Notes under the pieces: model-generated
Databases searched by the model: none
What the model saw: the letters and a program-made list of their open reading frames with translations, nothing else
Told to the model about the DNA's origin: nothing
In this document: positions 32,737 to 43,990 of the stretch, piece by piece
Layout: every line of letters begins with the position of its first letter
Position numbering within the stretch: the first letter of the stretch is position 1
Program-made: the position numbers and the translations under genes
Source: Leptidea sinapis
Taxonomy: Eukaryota > Arthropoda > Insecta > Lepidoptera > Pieridae
DNA length: 64,000 bases
Direction of reading: 5' to 3'
NCBI RefSeq assembly: GCF_905404315.1
Contig: NC_066281.1
Span: 12,800,001 to 12,864,000, forward strand

Positions 32737-33241
32737 CTAGTCGATCGTAGGTGATACTGTTATTGTTTCTATGCGGCTTAATGCGTCGGCAATTATATTA
32801 TTTTTTCCACTGATGTGTCGAATATTGGTTGTGAATTCACTAATGAATAATAATTGGCGCGTTCGGCGTGGCGTTTCGTTTGCAGTATGTGTTTTATTCA
32901 TAGCGAATGTGAGGGGTTTGCGGTCTATGAATATAATTAATTCACGTCCTTCAAACATCTTACGAAAATGTTTCACTGACTTATAGACGGCTGAGAGTTC
33001 TCTGTCATAATAATAATAATAATAATATGGACACACTTTTTACACAAATTATCTTGCCCCAAGTTAGCATATATAGCCTGGGTTACAAGACAACGATATA
33101 TTTAATACAATATACTTACTTAAACATACATAAATTCATATAAACATACATTAATACATTTAAACATCCATGACTCGGAAACAAACATCCATATATATAT
33201 GTCATACGCTGAGTATTTCTTCTCCGCCTCTGAATGAGACG
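32737..33241 (-). pseudogene. Gypsy-B copy 1 RNase H fragment, interrupted
   Basis: The minus-strand frame contains RELSAVYKSVKHFRKMFEGR, IDRKPLTFAM and FTTNIRHISGKNNIIADAL, diagnostic of the gypsy RNase H domain. It is split at 33010-33201 by a LINE tail; the preceding part of RNase H continues at 33209-33235 and then stops at a deletion junction. Confidence 0.75.
33003..33208 (-). mobile_element. LINE 3' tail nested in gypsy-B RNase H, 7-bp TSD
   Basis: TGTCATA at 33003-33009 recurs at 33202-33208. The uninterrupted sequence is seen in gypsy-B copy 2 near 63110, which has a single TGTCATA. The 192-bp insert begins with an (ATA)n run and matches 1264-1398, so it is a truncated LINE end on the minus strand. 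Confidence 0.85.
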
Positions 33242-33309
33242 AGCACGACTATGTAATGGAGGTCCTTGTGTTTCAATATAATATTCCACGTTAATTTTTG
33301 GCGATAATT

Positions 33310-33870
33310 GCATCGAAGTTAATCACGTGGTACCGGGGAATTCGGCGAGTATCGCGTGGTACGGGGCTTGTATATCAATACTTCGTACTGTGGGTAAGGT
33401 CGTTGACATTATTGGCGCGTTGATTTTAAGATTTGTGACGGCATCAATCAATTTTCGATTTATTAAATCTACGATGAGTTGATGGTGGTTGAGAGAATCG
33501 GCACCTAATATTGATTTCGTGACGTCAGCTTCAATAAACTTCCACTTGTATGGTCGACAGAGGTTGAGATCGAGTTCTCATGTTTTCTCAACATAAGTCG
33601 ATATTGTTGTGTTGTTTGCTGCGTACAATTTAAATGGTAGAGGCGTTGCTTTAAGGCTTAGTTTTCTTGGTAGGACGGATATATTATCACCGGTATCTAC
33701 AAAGAATGACATCTTTGTTTTCTTGTCTGTGACAAAAAGGCGGTATGATGTGTGAAGGACGCTGGGTTCCACCGCAGCTAACGTCCGTTCTAGTTTCCCG
33801 ATGGCTCTTTCTTGAAGCTGTAGGGCGTAGTACAACGTCGTGCTTCACTACCAAGTCGGCGATGGTAATA
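33310..33870 (-). pseudogene. Gypsy-B copy 1 aspartic protease region
   Basis: The minus-strand frame (33835-33578) contains KTKMSFFVDTGDNISVLPRK. The D-T-G triad marks the retroviral-type protease; the next residue is Asp where most relatives have Ala. Other frames to the left continue towards the pre-RT segment (INVEYYIETQGPPLHSRARL). The protease would process the gag-pol polyprotein if intact. Confidence 0.65.
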
Positions 33871-34872
33871 GCAGTAAAGTGTTGGTGAGCTATTGAGTGT
33901 GCGGGAACGGTGTTGTGACGAGCTTCTATTGCGAGATGACGAGCGAAATCGGTGGTGATGATAGTGTTGAGATGGCCTTGACTTAAGTTCGGCGACTTCT
34001 AGTGATAGTTTTCGTATCTCGTTAATAAGGAATTGTGTGTGATCTACCTGATTTGACGTCGATGATTCTGGAACTGATAATGGTGGCTGATCGGAGACGG
34101 CTGGTGGCTAGCTGGAGACGGCTGCTAACTCCTGGATTTTCTCCATCATCGTGTCAGCAAGCAACGCTAGTTCCTCCAGCGTGGACTTCACGCTGAATGA
34201 CTCGCTAACGGCGAGCACGGAGCGGACGTGGGCTGGCAGCAGCTTACTCTACATCATGCAGAGAGTGGAGTCGGTAACCTTGTCCCTCGCAAGGTTACGC
34301 ATGCGTCGCAGTTGCTGTGAAGGCTTCTGGTCTCCAAGCTCCATCTCGGCGAGTAGCTTCTGGAACTTGCGGCTGTCGGATTCTTCATACACCGATATGA
34401 GACGTTCCTTGATTGCTGAATATTGTTTGTCTCTCGGTATGTTAAATAGGATGTCGGAGATTTGTTCGATGTCAGCCTTATCTAATTGGAGGAGCACCAT
34501 TTGTGTCAGCTGGGCTTGACTTCTCTTGAGGTCATCGGTGGCGGCTTCAAAGCTGTGATACCACAATCGCGGATTTTCCCGCCAAAATGGGGGAGAGTTC
34601 TGTCGCGGTGGGCGCTGAGAGTGGCTGTGCCTGGTTTGTGTCTTCCATTTCCTCGTTGGGTAGATATTCCTCGAGCAGAGATTCGATGAACAGAAATTCG
34701 TCGTTTCGGAGAGCTGGTGAAGCTGTTCTTCGATGTGTAGCCGGGCAGAGGTTCGGTGTTTTTCTGTTCAGGCTTCCTGGCTTCCTTCCGTCGGTGTTCT
34801 ATGTTCGGGTTCCTTCCGTCAGTGTTCTTGTTCGGGTTCCTTCCGTCGGTGTTCTTGTTCGGGCTTCATCAT
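33871..34872 (-). pseudogene. Gypsy-B copy 1 gag
   Basis: A capsid-like frame (34566-34249) reads LWYHSFEAATDDLKRSQ..., VSDILFNIPRDKQYSA-like and LLAEMELGDQKPSQQLRRMR, typical of Ty3/gypsy capsid. Downstream remnants include a degenerate Cys/His segment near 33850. The likely start is ATG 34872 or 34869, which abuts the right LTR. Stops and shifts break the frame in several places. Confidence 0.7.
34782..34863 (-). repeat. Three tandem copies of a 27-bp unit at the gag N-terminus
   Basis: The unit TTCCTTCCGTCGGTGTTCTT + GTTCGGG occurs three times (the first with an extra base). On the minus strand it encodes a charged KEPEQEHRR-like heptad-to-nonapeptide repeat just after the putative gag start. 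It may have expanded by slippage. Confidence 0.75.
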
Positions 34873-35646
34873 TTTGGAGACTGAGCGTTTGGAGATTAAC
34901 TAAAACAACTGCTTCACTGTGAGGAATATGTGGAAGATGATATATTTTACTTCAGTTACATGATATATATACAAAATCCTTAAAACTAGTTAATCAATTA
35001 CAATTGTTACTTAAAAAATATTTACAAGTTTAGAAAATACACACCTATACTAAAGCTTACATTTTCACCAATAGTAAAACGTTTCATTCAATAAGAATTG
35101 AGAATAATATTATGTGTTCTATCTCGCTCTAAAACTAATGCTATCGCAGTAAACCGACCAGCGAGCGCGCGCTTGTGTAAACTCGCGTCGAACCTCGATC
35201 ATCCGATGTCAATGAGTATTTAGCACCTACTCTGTCGCTCATTGATTAAAATTGAATGAATAGTGATCGACTCCCCGACGCTTCAGTCGAGTACGCTCGG
35301 CCTTGCTGTGAGGTTGTGTAACGCGGAGCATATGACTGATCACGTGAGTATATCTGCGGTCTTTGAGAGAACGTGACGATGCTTGTACTTCGATGAGTGA
35401 CTACTGGTTATCTGCATGATTCTTTGACTTGATGTACAGCATTATGAAATGGATCTTATAAGAGCTAATATTACGGTATATAAAATAAAATGTTATTTTC
35501 AGAACGAATCTTTCGGCATACGCTTATTACAGTTAATATGCACGATTTATATTTCTACGCTCTATAATGCTACAAAGGTATTACGTTACAAGTTAGATAT
35601 TAGACATTTGTATTAATTGATATTATTGGTTGTAGGTACAGTTACA
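34873..35646 (-). repeat. Gypsy-B copy 1, right (5') LTR
   Basis: An uninterrupted LTR of about 770 bp. It matches the left LTR and the third LTR at 56157-62098. In element orientation it starts TGTAACTGTACC. Confidence 0.8.
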
Positions 35647-37188
35647 AGAAGTTTAAGGCTCGCACATTCCGTGCATTTGCAAATTCAATTGTTTTTGAGT
35701 TCAGTGTTCATTATTTCAAAAGGTGGCATTTGATGTGTTGAACTCGTAAACTTGTACTAATTATCCTTAAATAGACCAAGTATAGTAACTAGACTAATTG
35801 ATAGCTTCCGTCTCACTCACACGAGAAAAAGAAACACTTATGCGAGTCTTATGTATAGGTCAAGTTTCAGGTTAAATAAAAGTCTATTTCTTCAAGGTGC
35901 TAAACAAACTTGACAGCGCTGCATATAAAACTTATGAAACGCGTGAAATATCCACTATTTCAACATCAGTGGCAATTTTAAGTAGAATCAAAGGATATAT
36001 GGTGCTTTGTTATGTTTTCCGATGTAAAAGTGATAGTGAAAGTACACTTGTGTTATATTATGTACCTATTTAAATATGATATTATGTGTCTCATGTTGGC
36101 CACGCCAACCGATGTCTAGTTACTATACTTGGTCTATGTATCCTTACATAAAAACCTAGGTGTGAGAAAGAGACGGAATAGATGAAGACCATGAAACCAA
36201 TTTAGTGTCGTAAAGTGTGTCGTGTAGTAAATAGTCTCCTGTCAAATTGGACCGTTTTTAATTTGTAAGTCTGAGGCAGTCTATTTTGAATGCGTGATGT
36301 TTTTGACGTTCAATAAGTGATTTTGAATAAAAATATTTAAATTTGAATATACAGAATACACGGAAAAATATGTGAACAATAAAAAAAAAAACAAAATATT
36401 ATGTACATTATTCCTAAAAATATAAAGAGTGAAGTTGAATAAGATCATTTTTTCCTTTACATCGAAACATACATTCAGATACTCTTGGGAATTGGAAATA
36501 TCGATAGTGTCAATCCTTAGCAGCAAAAACTAAGATAAAAATAGCACAAATGTATGTATTTCCATTTTTATTCGGATTTCTATGCATCCAGAGTATTAAG
36601 GCAATGACGACAACGTATTAATGGGATAAAACTTGATTGTTTTCCCCATCGATTAGTGTCTAAGAATTACTGACGTACGACGTACTGATGTAATTTTGAA
36701 GATTTTCTTAACCATTTTCAACCACTTTTACTTAATCTACTTTGGTGTCTTTCCACAAAAGCGAGATTTGTATCGCTAATTCGCTAACAAAAACATCAGG
36801 ACGTTACAAGTCGGTAGTGTGTCCAATAATGGTCTTGTCTGTCTATCTCGCTCTAACACACTCTGATATTGTGGCTTTTGTGGAATGTTCACCTGAGCTT
36901 GTCAGTTGAGAAAATAACTGTTTAAACTCTATCGAGTTAGTTTATACAGTATTTTGTGCAATGTAGAAATAGTAAATACAGTTATACCTACACTACAGTT
37001 ATACCTACCTAGTAACCTACAGTCTACACTAGTATATGCAAAGGTACTCTGTGGTACCTATAGTATTTACTATTATGTAGGTATTAACCCATGTTGGTGA
37101 AGTTGTAAATGTTTATATTAGTGAGTTTACTTTTTAGCTTGATTCTCTACATTTAAGTTTGATTAATACTTTAAGACTTCTACCTAAA
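35647..37188. other. Intergenic DNA upstream of NUFIP1
   Basis: Contains the MITE at 35772-36136. The rest is AT-rich with no gene. The NUFIP1 promoter should lie at the right end, but I see no decisive core element. Confidence 0.4.
35772..36136. mobile_element. 365-bp MITE with 23-bp perfect TIRs
   Basis: 35772-35794 is the exact reverse complement of 36114-36136; the arm begins TAGACCAAGTATAGTAACTA. The terminal TA may be the target duplication, as for Tc1/mariner-type elements. The interior is non-coding. Confidence 0.75.
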
Positions 37189-40100
37189 ATGAGTAGAATT
37201 GCAAATCATTATAAGTCCTCACGTGTTTCCAACTTGCAAAGAAACAATTTTCACCCTAAATCATATTATTCTGCAAATAATCAGGTTAATGATGAATTTT
37301 GGTGTGAAACTTGTGATAAAGGATTCAATACAAAGAAAATGCTTGAAGGTCACCAAGCACGACATCAGGTTAGCATATATTTATAGTTTTATAATTCATT
37401 ATTATTACTACATAATACATTTCCTAGTAAACAAGAAAGGAGATAAGGTATGTAAACTTAGAAAACTACAGACCAATTCTATTATTATTACATTAATTTC
37501 AGATAAATACAATGTTTTAGTGCAGGTAGTACTTGACAGAAATAGCAAAGTACTAGTAAAACAGCAATCAGTTGAACAAGCAGGTTTTAGTCATGAATTT
37601 TTCAACTATTGATCATGTCTTCACAATCAAACAGATATTAGAAAAACGAGAAAATCTATGTAGCGTTTATAGACCATGCTATGTTAATTTTATTTTTTAA
37701 TTTATAGACTATAGGAACCATTTAGTTTCTTGTATGTTGTTCTCACCAGCTCAACTTTTTCCGAACTTATAGTAGAATTAGTAATTTAAAATTACTTTAC
37801 TATTTTTAATAATAATTCAAAAAGGCTAATTGAATAAAATTTCTTTGACTTTGAAAGCTGTCTACACCCTGAATCAAGAATATTTTATAATATGGCAAAG
37901 CCTTAACAAGGAAATCTGTGTAATACTATTTAAGTAAACAGTACGACCCAGATTCACTTGGAAATACTAGCAAAAGAATTCTGCATACAAAGAGGTGTGA
38001 GGCAGGCAATTATCCCCAAAATTGTTTTCAGCAGTTCTGTAACATAGCTTCCGCAATTTAAACTGGGACAAATTTGGCATCAATCTTCAAAATGGATCAA
38101 AATTGTACCATCTTAGATTCCCCGTTGACCTTGTACAACTTGAAGAATGCCATTAAAGACTTGAGTACATGATAAACAATTAAGAAGAAGAGAGCATAAA
38201 TGAACACCAGCCAGACTTAAATAATGACTAACTCTACAAAACTCTATATGAAAATTAAAGATGAATTTCTAAAAATTTGGAAGATTACATATATCTAGGT
38301 CAAGTAATTTTTATGGAAGATTGAATGATGAAAGAAATATAAGCTCAGGATTGCAACAAGTTGGAAGAAATACTGGTTGTTAAAAGGAATTATGAAGTCA
38401 AAAGACTTGAGTAGAAGTAGACTTGTAGAGAAGTATGTCCATAAAAATGAGAAATTTAAAAAACTGCATATTAATTTGCCTGACATGCTGCGAAACTTGG
38501 ACCCTAACCAAAGGATTGATAGAAAAACTTGCCACAAAGTGCAATGAAGAGGTTATAAACTGAGAGATAAGATTAGAAACACTGACCTCATGAAAATACA
38601 AAACTGACCGACATATTGAAATGAATTGACCAACAAGAGTGGAATTGGGCAGGACATAATATGATGTGAGATAAAATGGAGAAATGTAGCAAAAAAGTTA
38701 CAGCATGGTACCAAAGAGATGGCAAAAGATGACAAGGATGACCGCACACTAGGTGGGTAGATGAAATAAAATTGACAGCAGGGTGCAACTGGAGAAGAGT
38801 CGTCCAAATCAGACAAGAGTGGAAATTGTTGGAGTATGTCTTTGCCAACCAACATGCTGAACTAAGAAACATTTTATTGTTTATTGCTTTACATTCTTAG
38901 TTTTTCAAAATATGTTAATTGTTTTTTTTGTACAGAATAGAAAGGCTTTATTATTATTACACATTATTATTAAATAAGCCTTGAAATGATAAACATTTTT
39001 GTAATCTTATAAATACAAGTTTTTCTGATTTATTATAATTGGGTACAATATTACTCTTGTTTTTACTTTTTTTTTAAATGTGATTAATTCCTGAAAATCG
39101 ATATTTATATGTACTCACTACTTAATACCAACATAGGCCTTAAGATTTTTGATGAAAATTGCGGAGTCACCTCTATGTGGAAGAATTGAGGATGTTGAGC
39201 ACTTGTTGAAGGAATGTGTCCGATTTCAGTCTAGTAAAGACAAAATTGTAGGACTTATGGGTTTGAACAAATTTGATATGGGCATGTTTGTAAATATATT
39301 TGCCCGCCCTGCATCTAAGGATGCCATAAGTCTGTTTGAATCCATAAGTCTTATTGTTTGAACACTATAGATATAACTTGCTTTTGGTTTTATTAAATTT
39401 TTTTTTTAGTTTGTTAAGAATATTGTTTTTCTTTTGTCTTTTTAATGTACTTAGACTTATGACTTACTACTGACTTATGACATACGTAAAAAAGCCCCTA
39501 AATCAATAAAAAAAAAAGGGCTTAAGATATAGTACAGAATTTTTGTAACATCCTGTATAAATATATATTATCCTTTGTGACTCTCATTACCTATTATTCA
39601 ATCCTCTCTTATTAAATTTTTAAAATTGTTTGTTTTACAGAAGTGCAATATTGATGGTTGCCAATTTGTTGCTCATCCAAACATAATTACTAAGCATATT
39701 CAAATGCAGCACTCAACAGGCTTGTACAAAAAAATTGCGAATTTAAATAACCCAGAAGAGATCAAAAAATGGAGGGAAGAGAGGAAAAAGAAGTATCCTA
39801 CATTAAAAAATGTAGAAAAGAAAAATGCAGAAATTAAAGAAAAGATTGAAAGGGGAGAAAAAATGGGACTAAATGTACTAAAAGGAAGATCAGGTAAATT
39901 CATTTACCATGTTGTATTTTTATATAAATGTAAAAAATGTGAAAAACATTTAATTATATAAACCTTATGAATTCTTATGACAATTTATTAGTAAACCACT
40001 AAAATACATTTCCTACCAGGATTTAGTCATTTAAAGCACTTTCAAATTCCATTCGAACTAAAGTTTATTTATTAATTCTACACACTTACATCAATTAAGC

Positions 40101-41831
40101 ACATAAGACATCTAAGAAATTATATTACTGATGTAAGTACATTCATAGCTCCTGATACACCCTAGCACCCCGTTGGCGCCTCAAGCAGTGGAGCTTAAGC
40201 AAGTATGGCGGTTGTCACAAGAACTCAACCAAATATTAAAATTTATGTTTTAAATATCCCACCCAACCAGGATCCAATTCTGCTCACTTGCTTAACCAAA
40301 GTGATCGGCGTGCCGGTACAGTTTGTAAGCCTTGCGTACTACAGTATAGTTTTAGTAGCTCTATTTTATAGCGCCAGAAATGCTCTCATGTTTTATATGC
40401 GTCCACTACATAAGTATAACATAAACTTAGTAGTAAGTAACCTACATTGATACAAAAATACTATTCGCAAGCTAATTGCCAACCAATGCCATGACAGCTT
40501 TTGTTTGTTTATCCCAAAGTTCTCATTGTGACAACTGACAAATATTAAAATGTGATAGAGGTGCAAGATCGAATAGCTTTGTTCCGTTCTATCTCAGCCT
40601 AAGTTGCATATTGTTTGTCCTTTCTATTGAATGAATTGTAATGAAGTTACCGACGATAGTTCTGTAGTGTTAATGTTCTTCGTTGGTGATTTGGACGTAT
40701 AAGGTTTCCCGCGTTTATTTGCAAGGCTGTTTGGCATTCAGAAAACTTCAGAATTATACATTGTTGTTAGTGATACTATCAACATTGTGCATATTCTTGG
40801 TTTATTCTCAGATATAACTTTATACCAAGTTTAATTGTATGGCTGTTAATCTCTAATCAACACATTGTTATGTAAATTCCTGTAATTCATCACAGTGTCA
40901 TGTAATTTCACAATTGCGAATTTACATTACACTGTGGTGTTGCGACTGATTTTTGGGCAAAACTAGATTTTTCATTAGAAACTAACGACATTAAATCAAT
41001 ATTAACTCAATTTTAACATTTTCAGGCAACTTTGCAGCAAGGAAAAGACCATTTGAAACAAATAGACAAGGACACAAAAGGGTAAGGAAACATACAGAAT
41101 ATATAGATAAAAATGATATTTTGAAAAGAAAGCCCTACCAAAAAAAAATTTGTGTAATTACACCAGTCATAGAAGGCTCCGGCTTGAAACCTTTTTCAGG
41201 AATTACACAACTACTTCCACCTTTCAAGGAAGATGATAAAGAAGAGGCTAGCAATGATTTGATAGAAGATGACGAATATATAAATATAGCTGAAGAAGAA
41301 GAAATGGTTCAAACAGAAAAAGACCAACCAACTGTGTGTGGAGCCCTTGCTTCTTTGATTAATAATTACGATTCATCTGATGATGAGGAAAAAGATAAAA
41401 GTAATAACAGTATAAAAACAAATATAACAGAGTCTTTTGTGAAATGTGATACGAATAAAAAAGATATTGTCACAGATAAAAAGGTTTTAAAACCTTTAAT
41501 CATAGATAATAATATTAAAAATGATATAAGTGTAGAAGATGATAGTGGTCCTGAAGAAATTAGTATTTGTAGGGAAGTAACGAAATGCAATAACAGTGAG
41601 AAAGTAGATAGTGTAAAAAGTAATACTAAACTAATTAAACTACAAAGTAATAAAAAGATTATCAAAGAAAAATTTGTTAAATCCAATGAAAAAGTTATTT
41701 ACAAACGAAAAATTCCATCCACTCTGCTACAAAAATTATTGTTTAATGAAATAAGACAAGAACGGAACATGATATTACAATGTGTGAGGTTTGTTGTTAA
41801 AAATAACTTTTTTGAAAATTCACAACCATAA
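37189..41831 (+). CDS. NUFIP1: NUFIP1, box C/D snoRNP assembly factor
   Basis: Three exons: 37189-37368, 39641-39893 and 41026-41831. Splice ends are GT/AG, phases 0 and 1 agree, and the product is 412 aa. A C2H2 finger spans residues 39-59 (C39, C42, H55, H59; FWCETCDKGF) and is cut from the second finger (C62, C67, H79, H84) exactly at intron 1. The NUFIP1 signature follows: NNPEEIKKWREERKKKYPT (96-114). The middle is acidic and low-complexity. The C-terminus (LLQKLLFNEIRQERNMILQC, then VRFVVKNNFF) matches the conserved NUFIP1 tail. The known protein bridges SNU13, NOP proteins and the R2TP complex in the nucleus; it also binds FMR1. ATG 37189 is the first in-frame methionine before the finger. 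Confidence 0.9.
37960..38880 (+). pseudogene. Decayed RTE-clade LINE in NUFIP1 intron 1
   Basis: Plus-strand traces of the RT C-terminal half can be read between stops: EDYIYLGQ-like, KLRDKIRNT-LMK, EIKWRNVAKK, a HGTKEMAKDDKDDRTLGG-like piece and RRVVQIRQEW. The order matches the end of RTE-type ORF2. There are many stops and shifts, and it is sense-oriented relative to the gene. Boundaries approximate. Confidence 0.6.
39130..39515 (+). pseudogene. LINE 3' end in NUFIP1 intron 1, with C-terminal Cys/His motif
   Basis: A 70-codon frame contains SPLCGRIEDVEHLLKECVRF, the Cys/His motif found at the C-terminus of I/R1-type LINE ORF2 proteins. It ends ..ISLIV-TGA at 39361 and is followed by an A-rich tail with AATAAA near 39505. 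A separate LINE from the RTE relic. Confidence 0.55.
39894..41025. other. NUFIP1 intron 2
   Basis: 1.13 kb with no recognisable element. An 81-codon frame at 40205-40450 has an ATG and a hydrophobic core but matches nothing I know and lies inside the intron; I do not call it a gene. Confidence 0.4.
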
Positions 41832-42664
41832 TTATTTGTATAAATAGCTCATAAACAAATCCTATTTACATGTTCTTATTCCCAAAAATATTTTTTTATG
41901 TCAATGTGATAAAGTACTCCATTGAGGTTGTATAAATTAAAATCCCATGTACCTAAGCCAAAAAAAAAATTGCCTTTTGTTGTTGCTGAATGACCTTACA
42001 ATATGTACCATTTACTTCATAATGTAATAGATGGTCCCATGTAATAAACATAATCTTTCTCAATTTAATATAAATTGGAATATTATTATTTGCCCTGGTA
42101 TAAAAAATAAATCTACAAATTTTGCTTAATGTTAAACTTGTGACTTGTTATTACTTGTATATATATTGTAATATTTTAACAATATAATATTGATAAATAA
42201 AAATTGACTTATAACTTCTTCAGTATTTAAGACAAAAATTAGTGTTTTAGTTGTTATGAAAAAGCTGATGGCAATTAATTTTTTTTTTAGTTTTATGGCT
42301 ATCATATGTTAAGCATCCACATCAGTCAGACAGACTATTTAGTTAATGCTCTTTCTGGTACAAAACCGCTTCATGGCGTATTTATCATTATTAAGGGCCT
42401 ACAGGGGCCCTAAGGGCGAGATATTGCAATGTATCTGTCACACAATTCTCTGAAGTCTGACAATTCTGTATCAATCACGTTGAATAAATATATGTTTAAA
42501 TTCAGGATATCTGCGATTCATGATTCATTGATGATGAGACGAAGATGACGTAATGTCGAAGAATTTCCTCGATACAAAAAAATCACAAAGTTGACCCTAA
42601 TTTATAAATATAAAATAAATATTTTGAATACAGCTTTGAACCTTTGCATAGTAATTAAACTTCA
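41832..42664. other. 3' flank of NUFIP1
   Basis: Presumed 3' UTR then AT-rich DNA. A plus-strand AATAAA at about 42042-42047 or 42197 could serve as the poly(A) signal. Nothing else recognised. Confidence 0.35.
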
Positions 42665-42830
42665 ATAACGGCGCCTTTTTATGCCATGAAGCAGTAATGT
42701 GTAAGCAATAATGCATATTAATGAGTTTCAGTTTCAAGGGCGAAGTACTGGGCAAATGAGACTTAGAAATCTTATGTCTCAAGGTGATGAGCGCAATTGT
42801 AGTACCGCTCAGAATTTTTGGGTTTCTATA
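42665..42830 (+). repeat. Interspersed repeat A, copy 3 (partial)
   Basis: Shares ATGCCATGAAGCAGTAATGT, ACTGGGCAAATGAGACTTAG, TCTTATGTCTCAAGGTGATG and CAGAATTTTTGGGTTT with copies 1 and 2. The region between is diverged or rearranged. Confidence 0.6.
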
Positions 42831-43084
42831 TTTTTATTTGTATTTAATATGTAGTTAAGTTTTTACACCTAGATATTTTGTTTGTGAGACTTACTTTCAA
42901 TAATTGTACATGTGCATTTATCATTTTTTCACAAGAATGTATTTGAATATCAAAATTTTTATTTAGTTTTGAACGATTGGATATGCTAAGATACACACAT
43001 TACTCTTAGCTGTGTTGAAGCTAGATTGTCTTTCAGCCAATCAGAAATTTGTGACATGCCCTTCTGGGCACTATCCTTTGCTTC

Positions 43085-43395
43085 AGACCAAGTTTTTTTT
43101 ATATGAAAATAAGGGACGCGACGAGAAGGACGTTCAGCTGATGATAATTGATACGCCCTACCTATTACAATGCAGTGCCGCTCAGGATTCTTGAAAAACC
43201 AATAATTCTGAGCGGCACTACAATTGCGCTCGTCACCTTGAGACATGAGATGTTAAGTCTCATTTGCCCAGTAATTTCACTAGCTACTGCGCCCTTCAGA
43301 CCGAAACACAGTAATGTTTACACATTACTGCTTAACGGCACAAATAGGCGCCGTTGTGGTACCTATAATCTACCCGGCTTCCCGTCCTTATCCTA
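43085..43395 (-). repeat. Interspersed repeat A, copy 4 (reverse)
   Basis: Reverse complement of copies 1-3: GTAGTGCCGCTCAGAATT on the minus strand, then the CAAGGTGACGAGCGCAATTG and ATGAGACTTAAC blocks. It faces copy 3 at about 250 bp, forming an imperfect inverted repeat. Confidence 0.6.
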
Positions 43396-43422
43396 GCGTC
43401 GGTATTAGTATAGGATTCTATT

Positions 43423-43990
43423 TCAACCTGGTATACCAATTTTTTGTAACTTGGACACAAGGGTTGGCACAGAAACAGTGTCGGAGGCTTTTTTTAATTC
43501 TACAGTCAGACACTTGCTGCCTTCGTCTAGACTCTGACTTAAGCGAGCTAAGTGCTGTAAATGCAGGATGCAGTTGGATACGGCGGGTAAGACCGAGATA
43601 GATCTGTGATTATTAACATCATTTCTGCTCCCATCCTTGTGTACCAGAGTAATAATGGACTGTTTCAATGCTGGTGGAAAGAACCTCTGAAACAGAGGTT
43701 AGACAAGAGAGTAATGATGGGAACAACTTCACTGCTAGTATACTTTAAAAATCTAGTCGTGATATTGTCCCATCCTGGGGCGCTATCTGATTTTATGCTA
43801 TTCAAAATTCTTTCCACTTCCGTTTGATCAGTATCTAATAGTACAAAAGAATTTATTTGTGGAGACCTATTGGGTCGTACAACAGGGAAGGTTTTACCTT
43901 GGGCTGAATTTGAATGGTCTGCCCATGTTCACAAAATACTTATTTACAAAGTTCACTGATTGATCTGGAGACTTTTTAAAAGTCAATAAT
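43423..43990 (-). pseudogene. LINE reverse transcriptase fragment
   Basis: On the minus strand the traces run: SIKSDSAPGWDNITTRFLK, IITLLSNLCF, ALKQSIITLVHKDGS, NHRSISVLPAVSNCI and KCLTVELKKASDTVSVPTLV. These are RT palm motifs 1-4 of a CR1/L2-group LINE in diverged form. The catalytic aspartates are not present. Confidence 0.6.

Larger units (their letters stand above)
30384..35646 (-). mobile_element. Gypsy-B copy 1: decayed Ty3/gypsy LTR retrotransposon
   Basis: Two long terminal repeats (30384-31400 and 34873-35646) flank gag, protease, RNase H and integrase remnants, all on the minus strand. The LTR right end reads ...GTTACA or ...GCTACA; the inner side shows a purine-rich tract (minus strand CTTGAAGGGGACTCC) as expected beside a 3' LTR. 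The RT palm is deleted: pol jumps from the pre-RT segment to RNase H near 33209. LINE fragments are nested at 30462-30729 and 33010-33201. Possible 4-bp duplication AGAA. Confidence 0.8.

Noticed and set aside
34151..34922. Plus-strand frames opposite gypsy-B gag
   Set aside because: Antisense shadows; the tandem Ser/Val-rich peptide arises from the 27-bp repeat.
30384..35646. Endogenous retrovirus with env
   Set aside because: No envelope frame is present between integrase and the 3' LTR; it is a plain Ty3/gypsy retrotransposon.
40205..40450. 81-codon frame in NUFIP1 intron 2
   Set aside because: Has an ATG and a hydrophobic core but no recognisable family, no splice support, and lies inside an intron.
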